From Flavobacteriales bacterium UBA6772 (GTDB lineage Bacteria; Bacteroidota; Bacteroidia; Flavobacteriales; Flavobacteriaceae), in contig CAJIYW010000001.1 of assembly GCA_905181765.1 (NCBI GenBank), positions 496,001 to 560,000 of the forward strand: a stretch of DNA of 64,000 nucleotides, in the 5' to 3' direction. Positions 29,492 to 39,686 of this stretch are shown here, one piece after another (within the stretch, counting starts at the first letter, position 1; each line of letters opens with the position of its first letter). Below the pieces are notes generated by a model that was not told the DNA's origin, ran no database searches, and saw only the letters and a list, made by a program, of their open reading frames with translations. A program made the position numbers and the translations under genes.

Positions 29492-30090
29492 TTAGAGAAT
29501 AGTAAGCGCTTTTTCTGTTAAAATATTATGAATCTTTAGAACTGATTTTTTAGTATCTTGAATTGCGTAATTAAATATAATGTAATTGGAAGAAAGTAAT
29601 TTTTTATCTTCTTTCCACTGACTATTAATTCTGCTTAAAACTTCTTTTTCAGTAGTCTTATCTCTTCTAGAACTCTTTTTATTCTCTCTTCTTTATCTAA
29701 AAAGACAGAAATTACAAAATCACATTGTTGGGAACTATTGCTTTCAAACAAAATAGCACTTTCATATAAAACATATGCCTTATCAGTATTCCTAGTAGCA
29801 AAATCTAGAAAATGTTTCTTAACTTCAGGGTGCACAATATTGTTAAGGATTGTTAACTTTTCTTCACTTTCAAAAACAGTATTTGCTAGATACTGTCTAT
29901 TTAATTCGATTTTTTTATATGTTTCCTTGCCAAAAGCTTGTAATAACTGAGTTCTAATTACATCTGACGAATTCATGATTTTCCTAGCCTCTATATCTGC
30001 AATATAAACTGCAACTGAATCAAGTTTTTTAAAAACTTCAGCCACTGTTGTTTTTCCACTACCAATTCCGCCCGTTAAACCAACTATCAT
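29492..30090 (-). CDS. coaE: Dephospho-CoA kinase (one frameshift)
   Basis: CoaE phosphorylates dephospho-CoA to coenzyme A, the last step of CoA synthesis. It begins MIVGLTGGIGSGKTTVAEVF with the P-loop, followed by YIADIEARKIM, HPEVKKHFLDF and YVLYESAILFES. After RVLE the frame departs; a missing A (GAAGAG for GAAAGAG near 29667) restores RDKTTEKEVLSRINSQ and the protein then ends at 29492 with about 199 residues, the usual size. Only one base separates it from the ybbR stop codon, so the two are translationally close. An essential gene, so error is likely. Confidence 0.93.
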
Positions 30091-30091
30091 T

Positions 30092-31030
30092 TTAATTCTG
30101 AATTAAAAAATCTATTTCATTCGGTATTAGCTTATAGCTCTTTATCTCTGATGCTTTACGAACTACCTTAGGTATTAAATATCCCAATCTATTTAATGCA
30201 GACATCGCATAATCGCACTCAATTTGAAAAGAATTTTCATCTATTTTATTAAAACTAGACAAACCAACAATATAAGTAACTTGTACTTTTTTGTTTAAGG
30301 TATTAATTGTAATACCCGCCGGTACGTTAATAATTTTAAAAGGAACATTCAAAATACCCTCTGTGAATTTTTCTATTTTTCCAGAAATCGTAACTTCTTT
30401 AATATTAAACTTTAAATTTTTAACTCCTTCGGGAACCTTAACAGCAACCTTTCTTACAAAATCTGCCTTTACAGTCTTCAAAAACAATTGGTTCAAGTTC
30501 TATATTCTTAATTTTTGAAATGTAATTTTCTGGTCCAGAAACTAGAATACTATCTGGTTTTAAACTAATTTGCTCTGAAAGATCATATCCAATATGATAG
30601 CTGATTTTTAAGTTAGACTTTATAGCAAGTTTCTTTGTTACTAAACTTCCTAGTTCCACAAATAAAGTGTCTTTAATAATTTCTTGCAAACTAACCCCAG
30701 AAGGTAATTGTCTTTTAATACTTTGTTTTTTGCTTTTCAAAAGTAAGTAATAGGTAGTTCCCTTTTTATTAATTAATGTATTTAATTAATTAGTAAACTT
30801 TTGGTATTAAAACGTGTTCTTAAAATCTTAAATCCGTTTGTTTTAACAACAATTTCTAATTCTTTTGTCTGGTTGGCTAGTAATAATTTATTTTGAGAAA
30901 TTTCACCATATTTTATAGGAAAACTTATGGTAGTTGTGTATTCTTTAGAAAGCGTTATGAGCAACCATATAAGTATGGAAGCTAACAAAAAGCTAATAAA
31001 CGTTTTGGGTATTTTTTTTTTAGGTTTCAA
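30092..31030 (-). CDS. YbbR-domain membrane protein (two frameshifts)
   Basis: The product has one N-terminal transmembrane helix (about residues 9-27, FISFLLASILIWLLITLS) and extracytoplasmic YbbR-like repeats. Three segments in different frames make it up: residues 1-82 to about 30782, then GTTYYLLLKSKKQSIKRQL through VSGPENYISKIKNIELEPI, then KVAVKVPEGVKNLKFN to the end at 30092. Repaired length is about 312 residues. It lies directly before coaE and behind the yajC terminator. YbbR proteins in other phyla bind and control diadenylate cyclase, but that partner is not in this window, so the function stays open. Confidence 0.82.
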
Positions 31031-31071
31031 AAGAAATTTTTAGATATCTGCAATTTACATAAAAGAGAGCA

Positions 31072-31112
31072 AACAAAAAAGTGAGTATTATCTTAAAGAT
31101 AATACTCACTTT
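31072..31112 (-). terminator. Terminator after yajC
   Basis: Exact 13-bp arms GTGAGTATTATCT (31081-31093) and AGATAATACTCAC (31097-31109) with a 3-base loop are followed, on the minus strand, by a T-rich run (31072-31080). It splits the cluster so that ybbR-coaE start a separate transcript. Confidence 0.88.
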
Positions 31113-31133
31113 TAAAATATTGTGGAAATTAAA

Positions 31134-31454
31134 TTACTTCTTTTTAGCTGGAACTAAATATTTTTTACTCAATTCCATAGAAATTGCAGAGCGCTCAAAT
31201 TTAATTTTCCCAGCTCCTGTATCTATTGTTATCGTATTATCTGTGTTATTTACTTCAGAAATTTTTCCATGAATACCACTAGAAGTAACCACTTTAGCAC
31301 CTGATTTAATTTCAGTTTGAAAAGCTTTCTCTTTCTTTTGACGGTTCATTTGTGGTCTTATCATGAAAAAATATAAGACTAAAATCATTGCTAAAAAAGG
31401 TAACATACTTGCTAAATTACCCGAATCGAATTGTAAAAAAATTGAGTTAAACAT
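31134..31454 (-). CDS. yajC: Preprotein translocase subunit YajC
   Basis: YajC is a small inner-membrane partner of the SecDF complex. The 106-residue product has one transmembrane helix (residues 15-32, LASMLPFLAMILVLYFF) followed by the family signature MIRPQMNRQKKEKAFQ and a cytoplasmic part with GAKVVTSSGIHGKI. It is intact, follows the DUF1573 gene by 5 bases, and is closed by a strong terminator. Confidence 0.94.
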   Translation of the reverse strand: MFNSIFLQFDSGNLASMLPFLAMILVLYFFMIRPQMNRQKKEKAFQTEIKSGAKVVTSSGIHGKISEVNNTDNTITIDTGAGKIKFERSAISMELSKKYLVPAKKK

Positions 31455-31459
31455 TCTAT

Positions 31460-31921
31460 TTATTTTGCTTTAGGTGTTACAGAACCTCTAAGTGTTAAAA
31501 CTTCTCTACCAGATTCTGTATTGGCAGTTAAAGTTACTGTTTTCATTTGTCTATTTGGTTTACCCGAAGTATTAAACTTCACAGCAATATCACCCGTTTC
31601 CCCTGGCTTTATAGGTGCCTTTGGCCAAACAGGTACTGTACAACCACAAGAACCGGTTGCATTAGTAATCACTAAATCTGTTGTACCAGAATTAGTTACC
31701 TTAAAAACTGTTTCTACAATTTCACCTTCATTCACAGTACCAAAATCATACTCTTTTTTATCAAAAGAAATAGAAGCTACTCCTTGTTTAATTTCAGCAT
31801 CTCTAGTTTTTGCAGTATCTAGATTTTGCTTATTAACTTTGGTTGATGCTTTTCCATCTGCACAGGAAATAATAAAGTTTGTTGCTAATAAAAAAGCGAA
31901 TAATATTGTTATTTTTTTCAT
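31460..31921 (-). CDS. DUF1573 domain lipoprotein
   Basis: The 153-residue protein has a lipoprotein signal (MKKITILFAFLLATNFIISC, lipid-modified cysteine at residue 20) and a DUF1573 domain, an Ig-like fold seen widely in Bacteroidota: FDFGTVNEGE-like text YDFGTVNEGEIVETVFKVTN, then ATGSCGCTVPVWPKAPIKPG and VTLTANTESGREVLTLRG. It is intact. It lies between nusB and yajC, a conserved order. The biochemical role is unknown. Confidence 0.9.
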   Translation of the reverse strand: MKKITILFAFLLATNFIISCADGKASTKVNKQNLDTAKTRDAEIKQGVASISFDKKEYDFGTVNEGEIVETVFKVTNSGTTDLVITNATGSCGCTVPVWPKAPIKPGETGDIAVKFNTSGKPNRQMKTVTLTANTESGREVLTLRGSVTPKAK

Positions 31922-31973
31922 TTTGGGATATATATTTTTGTAAAAATAATAAATTAATATTTAATCTTAAAAT

Positions 31974-32911
31974 TTAAAGAAGACCTCTTCCTATTTTAAC
32001 TATTTTTTTATTTGCCACAAATTCTTTAGAAATTTTATCTAAAACTCCGTTTATAAAATAACTGCTTTTTGTAGTTGAATAATCTTTCGAAATCTCTATA
32101 TATTCATTAATTGTTACTCTTGTTGGTATAGATGGAAAATTTATAAATTCGGTAATAGACATTTTAATTAAAATCATATCTATCTCTGCTATTCTATCCG
32201 TTTCCCAATTTGGTGTTTTTTCAGCTATATCTTTTTCGTACTCTGCTTGCTTTAAAACTGTTTTTCTAAATAAATCAGATACAAAGTCTTCATCATCTTT
32301 ATCTTTATATAAAGAACCCAGAACGAATAAACCATTTGCTTTTTGCTTGCTTAACGTCTTTACAACCCAAGTATTTACGAAAGGGATATCATCTACCCAA
32401 GAAATTAACGTGTCTTCATAATATTCTGCTAACTTTTCGTTAGGTGCAATAATCTCTTTGAAAAAACCTACTATAAAAGCCTTGTCTAATTTAAACGAAT
32501 TTTCCTCTGAAGCTAAGTAATTCTTATATAAATCGCTCTTTAGCAATTCTTCAAAAATAATTTTAACATATTCATTATTCTCTTCCCAATTGTTTAAACT
32601 ATTCAACTCAATATAACCCTCTATACTTACACTTTGTGCAATGCTGCAATTACTTTATTGTCAATAAATTTTGTATTGGGTTTTAAATCTAAAGTTGTAG
32701 CCAATATTTTCTTCTTAGAAAGCGCCATTTTCTTTGCGGCTAACTTCTGAACTTCTACTATTAATTGAAGGTTTAATACATAGAGATCAAACATTTTTAA
32801 AATACTATGTTTTAAGAACTTTTCTTCTCTTATAATGTCATCGTTATGAGACTGTAATATTGCATACACAGACTGCATTACTTTAACTCTAATATGTCTT
32901 CTGTTAATCAT
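31974..32911 (-). CDS. nusB: Transcription antitermination factor NusB (one frameshift)
   Basis: NusB joins the antitermination complex on rRNA operons. The N-terminal 94 residues (INRRHIRVKVMQSVYAILQSH) and the remaining part (PNWETDRIAEIDMILIKMSITEFINFPSIPTRVTINEYIEISKDYS, cut here at INEYI in the core motif) are in different frames separated near 32615; SIEGYIELNSLNNWE bridges them once a lost base is restored. The result has about 312 residues, longer than enterobacterial NusB because of the extended N-terminal half typical for Bacteroidota. It heads the DUF1573-yajC transcript. Confidence 0.88.
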
Positions 32912-32963
32912 TTTTGTAAAGAACTTATTGTAATAAATAGATTATTTTCCTATAATTAAAAGG

Positions 32964-32971
32964 CAAAAATA
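32964..32971 (-). promoter_or_regulatory. -7 promoter element for nusB
   Basis: On the minus strand this reads TATTTTTG, fitting TAnnTTTG, 52 bases before the nusB ATG within the divergent spacer. No -33 match was found. Confidence 0.4.
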
Positions 32972-33121
32972 CTATTATTTTGTTTCTAAACGAACATCAT
33001 TTAGAATTCTTTTTATGATTTTTTTAAAGTAGAACAGATTAGAGTAACTCTAGAAAAATTTAGTTTTTAAATGTATCTTCGTGCTTTATAAAACATCATT
33101 ATTTTTAATCAAATATTCCAC

Positions 33122-34874
33122 TTGAAAGCTCTAAAATATATAAATAAATACTTTTTAAAATATAAATGGCGATTATTAATTGGTATTTTAATAACTATTC
33201 TGTCAAAATTATTAGCACTTAAAGTTCCACAAATTGTAGGCGACTCTTTAAATATTGTTGAAAATTACCAAGACGGAAAAATTACAGATATAAAAGCTGT
33301 AGAGGAAGAACTATTAGTTAATGTCCTTTTAATTATAGGTGTTGCTGTGTTAGCTGGTTTTTTTACTTTTTTAATGAGGCAAACTATTATTGTTACCTCT
33401 AGACTAATTGAATTTGATCTAAAAAATGAAATCTATCAACAATACCAAAGATTATCACTTAATTTTTATAAAAAGAACAGGACAGGAGATTTAATGAATC
33501 GTATTTCTGAAGATGTTTCTAAGGTTCGAATGTATGTTGGTCCAGCCGTAATGTACAGTATGAATATGATTGTACTTATTTTTGTTGGTTTTACACAAAT
33601 GATAAACATCGATGTAAAATTAACAATGTACACGTTACTTCCCTTCCCTATTTTATCTATTTCAATTTTTACTTTAAGTAAAGTAATTCATAAAAGAAGT
33701 AGCATTGTGCAAGAATACTTGTCTAAACTAACCACTTTTAATCAAGAATTTTTCTCTGGTATTAGTGTTGTGAAATCGTACGGTATCGAAAATTCTATTA
33801 TTAAAGATTTTGATGAAATTGCTGACAAAAGCAAAGAAAAAAACATTCATCTTCAAGAAGCTAATGCTTTATTTTTTCCTTTAATGGTTTACTAATTGGA
33901 TTAAGTAATATTATTGTAATTTATATTGGAGGCCAGCAATATATTAATGATGAGATTCAAATAGGAACTATAATTGAGTTTATGCTTTACGTTAACATCT
34001 TAACTTGGCCCGTTGCAGTTGTTGGCTGGGTTACTTCCATGATACAGCAGGCAGAGGCCTCTCAAGTAAGAATTAATGAATTTTTAAACCAAGTGCCAGA
34101 AATACAAAATTACAATACAGCACCAACCTTATTAAAAGGGAAAGTAAATTTTAAAGACGTTACTTTTACATATGATGACACTAATATTACCGCATTAAAA
34201 ACATTACTTTTTCTGCAGAAGTTGGAGAAACTGTTGCCTTTTTAGGTAAAACGGGTTCTGGTAAATCTACAATTATAGAATTAATAGCTCGATTGTACGA
34301 CACAAAACAAGGCACTATTTCTCTAGATGACCAACCTATTGAAACAACGAATTTAAACGATATTAGAAATCAGATTGGTTTTGTGCCGCAAGACCCATTC
34401 TTATTTTCTGAAAGTATTGGTAACAATATAAAATTTGGTAAAGAGAAAGCTACAGAAGAAGAAATTATACAGGCAGCAAAAAATGCAGTCGTACATGAAA
34501 ATATTATTGAATTCCCTAATGGGTATCAAACAATCTTAGGCGAACGTGGAGTGACGCTTTCTGGTGGACAAAAGCAACGCGTTTCTATTGCTAGAGCAAT
34601 TATTAAAAACCCTAAAATATTAATTTTTGATGATTGTTTATCTGCTGTTGATACAGAAACAGAAGAGAGAATACTAACTAATTTGAAGCAAGTATCTAAA
34701 AATAAGACAACTTTTATAATTAGCCATAGAGTCTCTTCTGCAAAAAATGCAGATAAAATAATTATTTTAGATGCAGGTGAAATAATTCAGCAAGGCACTC
34801 ATAATCAACTAATAACAACAAAAGGTTATTATAAAGATTTATACGAACAGCAACTTTTAGAAAAAGAAAATTAA
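33122..34874 (+). CDS. ABC exporter, fused permease and ATPase (two frameshifts)
   Basis: This is a type IV-fold (MsbA-like) ABC half-transporter. The N-terminal part has about six membrane helices (first at residues 17-35). The ATPase part has Walker A FLGKTGSGKSTIIELIA, Q-loop GFVPQDPFLFSESI, signature VTLSGGQKQRVSIARA, Walker B ILIFDD and ISHRVSSAKNAD. Frame changes near 33890 and 34205 split it into three pieces that together give about 584 residues, the normal size. The start is TTG. It lies alone between divergent nusB and a DUF3276 gene. The substrate, probably lipid or drug-like, is unknown. Confidence 0.9.
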
Positions 34875-34952
34875 TCTTTAACATTGCTACGTAAAATATT
34901 TTGTTAGATTTGTTATCATAAATTAATTGTATAACTACTATTTAAAAAGAGC

Positions 34953-35327
34953 ATGGCAGAGAGAGTTGAACAGGAAGAAATTTTTTCACAGGTATTAAGA
35001 GCTGGAAGAAGAACGTATTTTTTTGATGTAAGAGCAACAAAAGCAGACGACTATTATTTAACAGTAACAGAAAGTAAAAAATTCACGCATGATGACGGTA
35101 CTTTTCATTATCAAAAACATAAAATCTACTTATACAAAGAAGATTTTACGGACTTTCATGAAATGCTAAAGAAAGCTACGGACTACATTATCAATGAAAA
35201 AGGTAGATGAAGTAATTAGCGAACGTCATCAAAAAGACTTTAAAAAAGAAGAAACAATAACTGCTTCAGAAGATTAGAAACTCCTTCAACTGATAGTTTT
35301 ACTGATATTTCTTTTGACGATATATAA
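34953..35327 (+). CDS. DUF3276 (PUR family) nucleic-acid-binding protein (two frameshifts)
   Basis: DUF3276 proteins have the PUR-alpha-like fold that binds single-stranded DNA or RNA. The first 84 residues (VLRAGRRTYFFDVRATKADDYYLTVTESKK, read here across residues 15-44 in shorter blocks: RRTYFFDVRATK, DYYLTVTESKK) contain the whole domain. At 35208 an extra G causes an early stop; after correction the frame continues VDEVISERHQKDFKKEE, and a second break near 35278 precedes the conserved acidic end FTDISFDDI. The repaired length is about 124 residues. It is followed by a terminator shared with menF. Confidence 0.85.
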
Positions 35328-35408
35328 AAATAATAGATTCTTGTAAAATATATTTTTTAGAATAAGAAAATATTAATCGAAAAGATTTTAATTCAATTTT
35401 ACACAAAG

Positions 35409-35446
35409 AAAAACCGCGAACTTACTGTTTGCGGTTTTTTATTTTT
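35409..35446. terminator. Bidirectional terminator between DUF3276 and menF
   Basis: Arms AAAAACCGCGAAC and GTTTGCGGTTTTT (one G-T wobble, 5-base loop) lie between two convergent genes, with A-run and T-run at the ends, so it can serve both. Confidence 0.85.
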
Positions 35447-35471
35447 ATGCGAAGCGATTAGTATCGATACA

Positions 35472-36533
35472 TTATAACATCCGTTTCATTGTTTTAGCTT
35501 TAGAAACGGTTTCCTCCCATTCATTTGAAGCATTACTATCTTTTGTTATACCCCCACCAACAAATATAGTTGCTTTATTATTTTGAATACGCATACAACG
35601 GAGATTTACAAAAAGAGCTGAACTTTTGACAGTATCCTTAGAATCTTGTAGGTTTAATTCGCCTAAAAAACCGGTATAAAAACTTCTGTCATAATTTTCA
35701 TTTTCAAAAAGAAACGTTCGAGCTAATTCTCTAGGCAAACCACACACGGCCGGTGTTGGATGCAATGCTCTAATTAGCTCTTCTAGGCTAGAACTATTGT
35801 TTAAATCTCCAGAAACTTTCGTTCTTAAATGCAATAAATTTCCAGCTTTTACAGTTTCCGTTTTATCTGTATTTAAATTTCCAGCAATATCTACTAATTG
35901 ATTCTCTATAAAATTGGTAACTAATTGTTGTTCTTCTAATTCTTTAGACTTCCAAATTAGAGGTTTGTTTTGAACATCTACTTGTGTTCCTGCTAAAGAC
36001 ATTGTTTTAAAGCTAGTTCCTTCTATATTTAAAAGTGTTTCTGGTGTTGCACCCAGCCATAAACCTACCATCGGATGAAACCACACATATACAAATGCAT
36101 TTTTATATGAAGACAATAGTTTCTTATACAATTCTACCAAATCAAACTCACTTATATCTAATAACTCTTCTCTAGAAACTACTACTTTTTGTAGCTCATG
36201 AGTTTTTATTTTTTCAAGTGCTTTTTTAACAATTTTAATATGTTTTTCTTTAGATAAGTTATCAGGTTTTAAAATTGTTCCTGTAAAACATACGCTTCTA
36301 ACTGCAATTCCTCAGACATCATAAGAGATTTTTCTTCTGAAAATATAATTGCTTTTTCATCACTATTAAAAGGTGCAAATACAAATCCTTTTTCCTCAAA
36401 ATTAGACACAAAACTGAGTGCTATATCTTCCATGAAAAAAGCAGAAACATTGTCCGTATTTGGCTTATGATAAGCTACAAAAGGTAATTTACTAGAATAA
36501 TGGGTTTTAATTTTATCAAAAAGACTCTTCAAA
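35472..36533 (-). CDS. menF: Isochorismate synthase, chorismate-binding (one frameshift)
   Basis: This enzyme turns chorismate into isochorismate for menaquinone synthesis. The C-terminal chorismate-binding domain shows VVVSREELL, WLGATPETLL, SLAGTQ, LHPTPAVCGLPRE and YTGFLGEL. A lost base at about 36273 splits it; the join reads TGTILKPDNLSKEKH. The start is set at the TTG giving (M)KSLFDKIKTHYSS, because the preceding text in the same frame belongs to the thioesterase gene and is fused only by a shift. The repaired protein is about 354 residues. With the hotdog thioesterase 9 bases upstream it forms a small menaquinone operon. Salicylate or siderophore use is less likely as no such genes are near. 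Confidence 0.87.
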
Positions 36534-36542
36534 ATTCTAAAT

Positions 36543-36963
36543 TTATTTTTTGGTATACTTAAAACAATATTGGTCATTTTAGCTATAGAAATTAGCGTAT
36601 CTTCTTCATCAACAATTCTAACCTCCCACAAATGGGTTGTTCTACCTTTATGTATATTCCTAGCAGTAGCAAAAACGACTCCTTCTCGCTTACTTTTAAT
36701 ATGATTTATAGACAATTGAATTCCATTTACAAATTGTAATCGTTATCAATAAAAAAATTTGAAGCGGCACTACCAACGCTCTCTGCTAAAGCCGCTGTTG
36801 CACCTCCATGTAATTGACCATAAGGTTGATGAACACTAGAATTAACAGGCATTTTTGCTGTTAAATAATCTTCACCAATAGCAATGTATTCAATATCAAG
36901 AGTTTCCATAAGCGTACCTTTAGATCGCTCGTTAAATGTCAATAAAGTAATAGTTTTGTCCAT
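36543..36963 (-). CDS. Hotdog-fold thioesterase, possibly DHNA-CoA thioesterase (frameshifted)
   Basis: The protein is a PaaI-like hotdog thioesterase of about 140 residues. The first half has YIAIGEDYLTAKMPVN and the active-site helix PYGQLHGGATAALAESVGS. At about 36727 a lost base moves the frame; it continues FVNGIQLSINHIKSKREG and GRTTHLWEVRIVDEEDTLIS. The end at 36543 assumes one more missing A in the run near 36548, giving IPKK and a stop; without it the frame runs on into menF. Its place before menF suggests the DHNA-CoA hydrolysis step of menaquinone synthesis; this is inference. Confidence 0.82.
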
Positions 36964-37003
36964 AATCGATTCTTTAATATGTAAAAATACGTATAAAAAA
37001 TTG

Positions 37004-37011
37004 TATTTTTG
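37004..37011 (+). promoter_or_regulatory. -7 promoter element for the PRiA4_ORF3 gene
   Basis: TATTTTTG fits TAnnTTTG and lies 23 bases before the ATG at 37035 in the divergent gap to the thioesterase gene. Confidence 0.45.
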
Positions 37012-37034
37012 TACCTGATAAGATAAAGCATGCC

Positions 37035-37535
37035 ATGTACAAAATACGCGTAATTTTAGACACTAAAGAAGATGTAATTAGAACAATTTTAGTTGATAGC
37101 GACTTAAATTTAGAAGACTTACACCTAACAATTGCTAAATCATTTGGTTTTAAAGGCCAAGAAATGGCATCTTTTTATAGAACAGATAATGAATGGACTC
37201 AAGGTGAGGAGATTCCATTATTTAACATGGAAGAAGTTGGAGAAGGTATTTCGATGAAAACGTGTCTTTTACAAGAAACATTGCCATCAGTTAACGATAA
37301 ACTTATTTATGTTTATGACTTTTTAAATCTTTGGACATTCTATGTGGATGTTATTGAGATTTCTGAAGATAAAAAAGAAGGGCTACCACAGATTATTCTT
37401 ACCGTTGGAGAAGTTCCTACAGAAGCTCCCGAAAAAGAGTTTGTTGCAGAAAAATTAGATGACGGATTTGGTGTTGAAGAAGATGCCGATGATGAGTTTG
37501 GGAGCTTTGACGATTTCGATTATAATGAGTATTAA
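37035..37535 (+). CDS. PRiA4_ORF3-domain protein
   Basis: The 166-residue protein carries a plasmid pRiA4b ORF-3-like domain (MYKIRVILDTKEDVIRTILV, LEDLHLTIAKSFGFKG, EMASFYRTD, KLIYVYDFLNLWTFYVDVIE), also called IS1096 passenger TnpR family. The name is historical: no transposase or inverted repeat is near, and this domain is common as a single chromosomal gene in Bacteroidota. The last 40 residues are strongly acidic (EEDADDEFGSFDDFDYNEY). It is intact. Function unknown. Confidence 0.85.
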   Translation: MYKIRVILDTKEDVIRTILVDSDLNLEDLHLTIAKSFGFKGQEMASFYRTDNEWTQGEEIPLFNMEEVGEGISMKTCLLQETLPSVNDKLIYVYDFLNLWTFYVDVIEISEDKKEGLPQIILTVGEVPTEAPEKEFVAEKLDDGFGVEEDADDEFGSFDDFDYNEY

Positions 37536-37705
37536 AAAATTGTAATTATCCTATAGTTTAAAGCTTTTAACTATCAAACTTAATTTATAATAAATAATAT
37601 TTTTTATAAATTATTTACCTACACATAAAATAATAAAACACTTTTTTAGTAACAAAATTGTAAATTAGTCGTCTTAATAATCATAACGAACTAAATACAA
37701 TTTCT

Positions 37706-38607
37706 TTGGAAACTATCTTATCTCTTAAAAACCTAGATAAAAAATACGGCTCCGTTCATGCAGTAAACAATCTTTCCTTTGACATAAAAAAAGGAAATAT
37801 TTACGGAATATTAGGTCCGAATGGAAGTGGAAAATCTACTACCTTAGGCATTATCTTAAACGTTGTAAACAAAAGCTCTGGTAATTTTTCTTGGTTTAAT
37901 GGCACATTATCTACCCATGAAGCTTTAAAAAAGGTAGGTGCTATTATAGAGCGCCCTAACTTTTACCCTTACATGACTGCGGTTCAGAATTTAAAATTAA
38001 TATGTAAGATTAAAGAGATATCCTCAGAGATAATTGATGAAAAATTAAAAACTGTAAATCTTTACGAGAGGAAAAATAGTAAATTCAGTACCTTTTCTTT
38101 AGGTATGAAACAGCGTTTGGCAATTGCATCTGCTTTGCTAAATGATCCTGAAATTTTAATATTAGATGAACCTACAAATGGCTTAGACCCTCAAGGAATT
38201 CATGAAATTAGACAAATTATAACTGAAATTGCGAGTAAAGGAACTACTATTCTGTTAGCCTCTCACCTATTAGATGAAGTAGAAAAAGATTTGTTCTCAT
38301 GTCATCGTTATTAGAAACGGAATAAAACTTTATAGCGGCAGTGTTGATGAAATGACGAGCCTCTAAAGGATTTCTTGAACTAAAAATAGAGAAAGATGAA
38401 GAAAAACTTTTAGCTGCACTCGAATTGCATCCATCAGTGCAAAAAATAGTAAAAAATCATGAAATAATCATTGCTACTTTGAGGGATGATACTTCAGCGA
38501 CAGAAATGAATACTTTTCTTTTCGAAAAAGGCCTTTTCTTAAGTCATTTGGTAAAACGTAAACCTAGTTTAGAACAACAATTCTTAGATTTAACAAACAA
38601 TAACTAA
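37706..38607 (+). CDS. ABC transporter ATP-binding protein (two frameshifts)
   Basis: This is an ATPase subunit of the ABC-2 type. Walker A is GPNGSGKSTTLGIIL near residue 40, the signature is FSLGMKQRLAIASALLND (LGMKQR variant instead of LSGGQ, frequent in this group) and Walker B is ILILDEPTNGLDP. At 38296 a lost base interrupts SHLLDEVEKICSHVIVI, and a second break near 38358 precedes KGFLELKIEKDEEKLL; the C-terminal domain then ends at 38607. Start is TTG, total about 300 residues. The membrane partner is the next gene. Such pairs often handle antibiotics or lipids; substrate unknown. Confidence 0.88.
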
Positions 38608-38676
38608 CCTTCTAATTTTTATAGTTAAATCTCTAGCAGTATTAAACTATTTAAAAAACAATAAAAACATAAGAAT

Positions 38677-39510
38677 ATGTTGAGATTACTAACCATAGAG
38701 TTTCATAAATTAAAGCACAATAAGGCCAGTAAAATATTATCTTTAATTTATTTTGGGTTACTTATTTGTATCGCTTTAACAGCGGCAATAAAGTTTGATG
38801 TTGGACCTATTAAATTTCATTTAGCAGAAATGGGAATTTTTAATTTTCCTTATATCTGGCATTTTAACACCTATGTGGCTGCTATTTTAAAATTCTTTCT
38901 CTTACTAGTAATTGTTTCTATGATGGCAAATGAATACAGCTACAAAACCTTAAAACAAAACTTAATCGATGGTTTGAGTAAAAAAGAATTTATACTCTCT
39001 AAATTTTATACGGTTGTTGCATTTGCATTAGCATCTACATTTTTTGTTTTTATTACCTCTCTAATTTTAGGCCTAATCTATTCAGATTACAATGAATTTG
39101 CTATTATAACTTCAGACTTAACATATCTTTTAGCATTTTTTATAAAATTAATAGCATATTTTTCTTTTGGTTTATTCCTTGGTATACTTGTTAAAAGGTC
39201 TGCTTTTGCAGTTGGCGCAATGCTTGTTTGGTATATTATAGAATGGATTATTTTTGGTGTTTTAGGCTGGAAATTTGTTTCTTGGGAGACAGCACAAAAT
39301 ATTAAAAACTTCTTACCTTTAGAAGCAATGTCTAATTTAATAAAAGAACCAGGTTCTAGACTTGGTGCAGTTAGATCTATTGCCAACCAAATAGGCGAAA
39401 CTTTTACTAAAACGTATGCCGTAGAATTTTCTACTATCACCATTGTATCTCTTTGGACGTTTATCTTTATTTATTTATCTCTAATCTTGTTAAAAAAGCG
39501 CGATTTATAA
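38677..39510 (+). CDS. ABC-2 type permease
   Basis: The 277-residue protein starts with a cytoplasmic segment MLRLLTIEFHKLKHNKASK and has about six membrane helices (near residues 22-40, 65-90, 108-132, 146-170, 178-198 and 252-272), the layout of ABC-2 permeases. The LIDGLSKKEFILSKF loop is typical for contacts with the ATPase. It lies 69 bases after the ATPase gene and the two form one transporter. It is intact. Confidence 0.87.
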   Translation: MLRLLTIEFHKLKHNKASKILSLIYFGLLICIALTAAIKFDVGPIKFHLAEMGIFNFPYIWHFNTYVAAILKFFLLLVIVSMMANEYSYKTLKQNLIDGLSKKEFILSKFYTVVAFALASTFFVFITSLILGLIYSDYNEFAIITSDLTYLLAFFIKLIAYFSFGLFLGILVKRSAFAVGAMLVWYIIEWIIFGVLGWKFVSWETAQNIKNFLPLEAMSNLIKEPGSRLGAVRSIANQIGETFTKTYAVEFSTITIVSLWTFIFIYLSLILLKKRDL

Positions 39511-39686
39511 TGTATTTAAGTTATTTTTAGCCTTATTTTAAAAATTTTATTTCAATCATATGCAAGAAAGCAGTTTCTACTTATTACTTTAATTTTAGTT
39601 ATCTATTTAACAAATTATGCCCACTTTAGTAAAAAGCATTATACACTACCAATTACTTCAAGTGATAACATAGGTATTCAAACAAT
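39511..39686 (+). other. Spacer with a possible degraded coding trace
   Basis: After the permease stop there is no intact gene. A short hydrophobic trace (KQFLLITLILVIYLTNYAHF, read from about 39568) is open in one frame up to the T9SS remnant, but it matches no family I know. It may be a leftover of the former gene that carried the remnant tail. Confidence 0.3.

Noticed and set aside
35472..36963. A natural thioesterase-isochorismate synthase fusion protein
   Set aside because: Both parts are themselves frameshifted and the joint lies at an A-run; one added base separates them into two normal-length genes.
37035..37535. Insertion sequence of the IS1096 type
   Set aside because: Only the passenger-type PRiA4_ORF3 domain is present. 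There is no transposase, terminal inverted repeat or target duplication nearby.
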